In this document: positions 14,411 to 14,977 of the stretch, in pieces | Layout of the letters: the number at the start of each line of letters is the position of its first letter | Position numbering within the stretch: the first letter of the stretch is position 1 | Origin: Deltaproteobacteria bacterium RBG_16_54_18 | GTDB lineage: Bacteria > Desulfobacterota > B13-G15 > RBG-16-54-18 | DNA length: 14,977 nucleotides | Direction of reading: 5' to 3' | Assembly: GCA_001797935.1 (NCBI GenBank) | Contig: MGQT01000119.1 | Location: 1-14,977 of the forward strand | The notes under the pieces: model-generated | Database searches by the model: none | Told to the model about the DNA's origin: nothing | What the model saw: the letters and a program-made list of their open reading frames with translations, nothing else | Translations under genes and position numbers: made by a program

Positions 14411-14977
14411 TTAAGAGATATCATTCCAAAAGTACCTGTTTTCAAGCCTTAAATCATCATTTTGGGAGTCAAAAATGCGCCCATAAGGCTCAGACACCTC
14501 CCGCAGTTGATAGGTTCCATCTCCCCCGATTACCTCACGCCCACACGCCTTCATACCAAGCCTATCCTTGGTATCCTCTACAAACTCCTTACTCCCCACC
14601 GCGATACTCTCTGTCCATTTACTCTCTCTTACAATACTCTGTGTCAGACACGCTTCCTGAACCCTCTCTCTGTATGCTTCCTGCCATACCATCAAATCCC
14701 GTATGCCGAATAATGCCGCCAACTGCACATAGTCGATTATGCGATAGCGGTCCCGAGGGGTCTGTATCTCATGGTAGCTGCTTGTTCAGGATGTTTTACT
14801 ACCCCTGCTCGAACCATATTCAGTGCCATGTAGACCATACACTGCATAAGGTGCTCATCACTCTCCACTGCGGTGGCATGATACCGATCTTCCCAATACG
14901 CCCCGGTGCGCTGCTTGCGCTGATTGTACTGCTGCCCGGTCCTCCCCGCTATGAGTTGTATCGACTTCGGGATGGTG
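14411..14977 (-). pseudogene. REP-associated tyrosine transposase (RAYT, TnpA-REP), frameshifted and cut by the window edge
   Basis: Read from the right edge leftward, the first frame gives SIQLIAGRTGQQYNQRKQR, then GAYWEDRYHATAVESDEHL and NMVRAGVVKHPE. These are hallmarks of IS200/IS605-related Y1 transposases of the RAYT group; the Tyr in QQYNQRKQR is the likely nucleophile. This frame runs to a TAA at 14737-14739. From about 14782 another frame continues the family sequence: SSYHEIQTPRDRYRIIDY, LAALFGIRDL, WTESIAVGSKEFV and LENRYFWNDIS, ending at the natural C-terminus (14411). Between KHPE and SSYHE the family normally has a few more residues (often with Trp), so a small deletion probably caused the shift. 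The N-terminal half with the HUH motif lies outside the window. RAYTs act on REP palindromes. Confidence 0.82.

Overview
The window looks like a bacterial chromosome of moderate G+C. It is most likely from an anaerobic deltaproteobacterium-like lineage (Desulfobacterota, for example Syntrophales-type). This is inferred from gene content: folate/FAD-dependent TrmFO, a RicT/PSP1 protein, DciA, a short methionyl-tRNA synthetase without a C-terminal tRNA-binding domain, a CoA-transferase relic, a rubrerythrin-like diiron protein and a REP-associated tyrosine transposase (RAYT) relic. There is no rRNA or tRNA to fix the taxonomy, and I found no CRISPR array, prophage or complete mobile element.

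Layout. 1-309 (minus) holds a decayed start of a family III CoA-transferase. 508-957 (minus) is a UspA-type stress protein, divergent from a SERCA-like P-type Ca2+-ATPase (1333-4071) across a gene-free region with a candidate sigma70 promoter. Next come trmFO (4132-5445) and an overlapping TIM-barrel sugar isomerase/epimerase-like gene (5442-6350). The gene-poor stretch 6351-6689 is rich in GC palindromes that resemble REP elements, and it leads into a ferritin-like protein (6690-7148).

The core of the window is a housekeeping block. It runs from a 15-repeat TPR lipoprotein (7272-9038) through tmk (9130-9744), holB (9747-10706) and ricT (10711-11502). After a 186-bp gap come metG (11689-13233) and dciA (13230-13718). 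The order tmk-holB-ricT-metG resembles the tmk...holB-yaaT...metS order of Bacillus subtilis. dTTP supply, the clamp-loader delta' subunit and the helicase-loading factor DciA are therefore grouped together.

The right end is minus strand. It carries a secreted YtfJ-family thioredoxin-fold protein without a CXXC motif (13792-14325), preceded by four CCATGAGGAA-type tandem repeats. Beyond that lies a frameshifted RAYT transposase that runs off the window edge.

Most of the window is ordinary core genome, and I do not see a convincing new multi-gene system. The best second-look items are the palindrome cluster at 6445-6572, which may be linked to the RAYT relic, the repeat array in front of ytfJ, and the orphan RicT.
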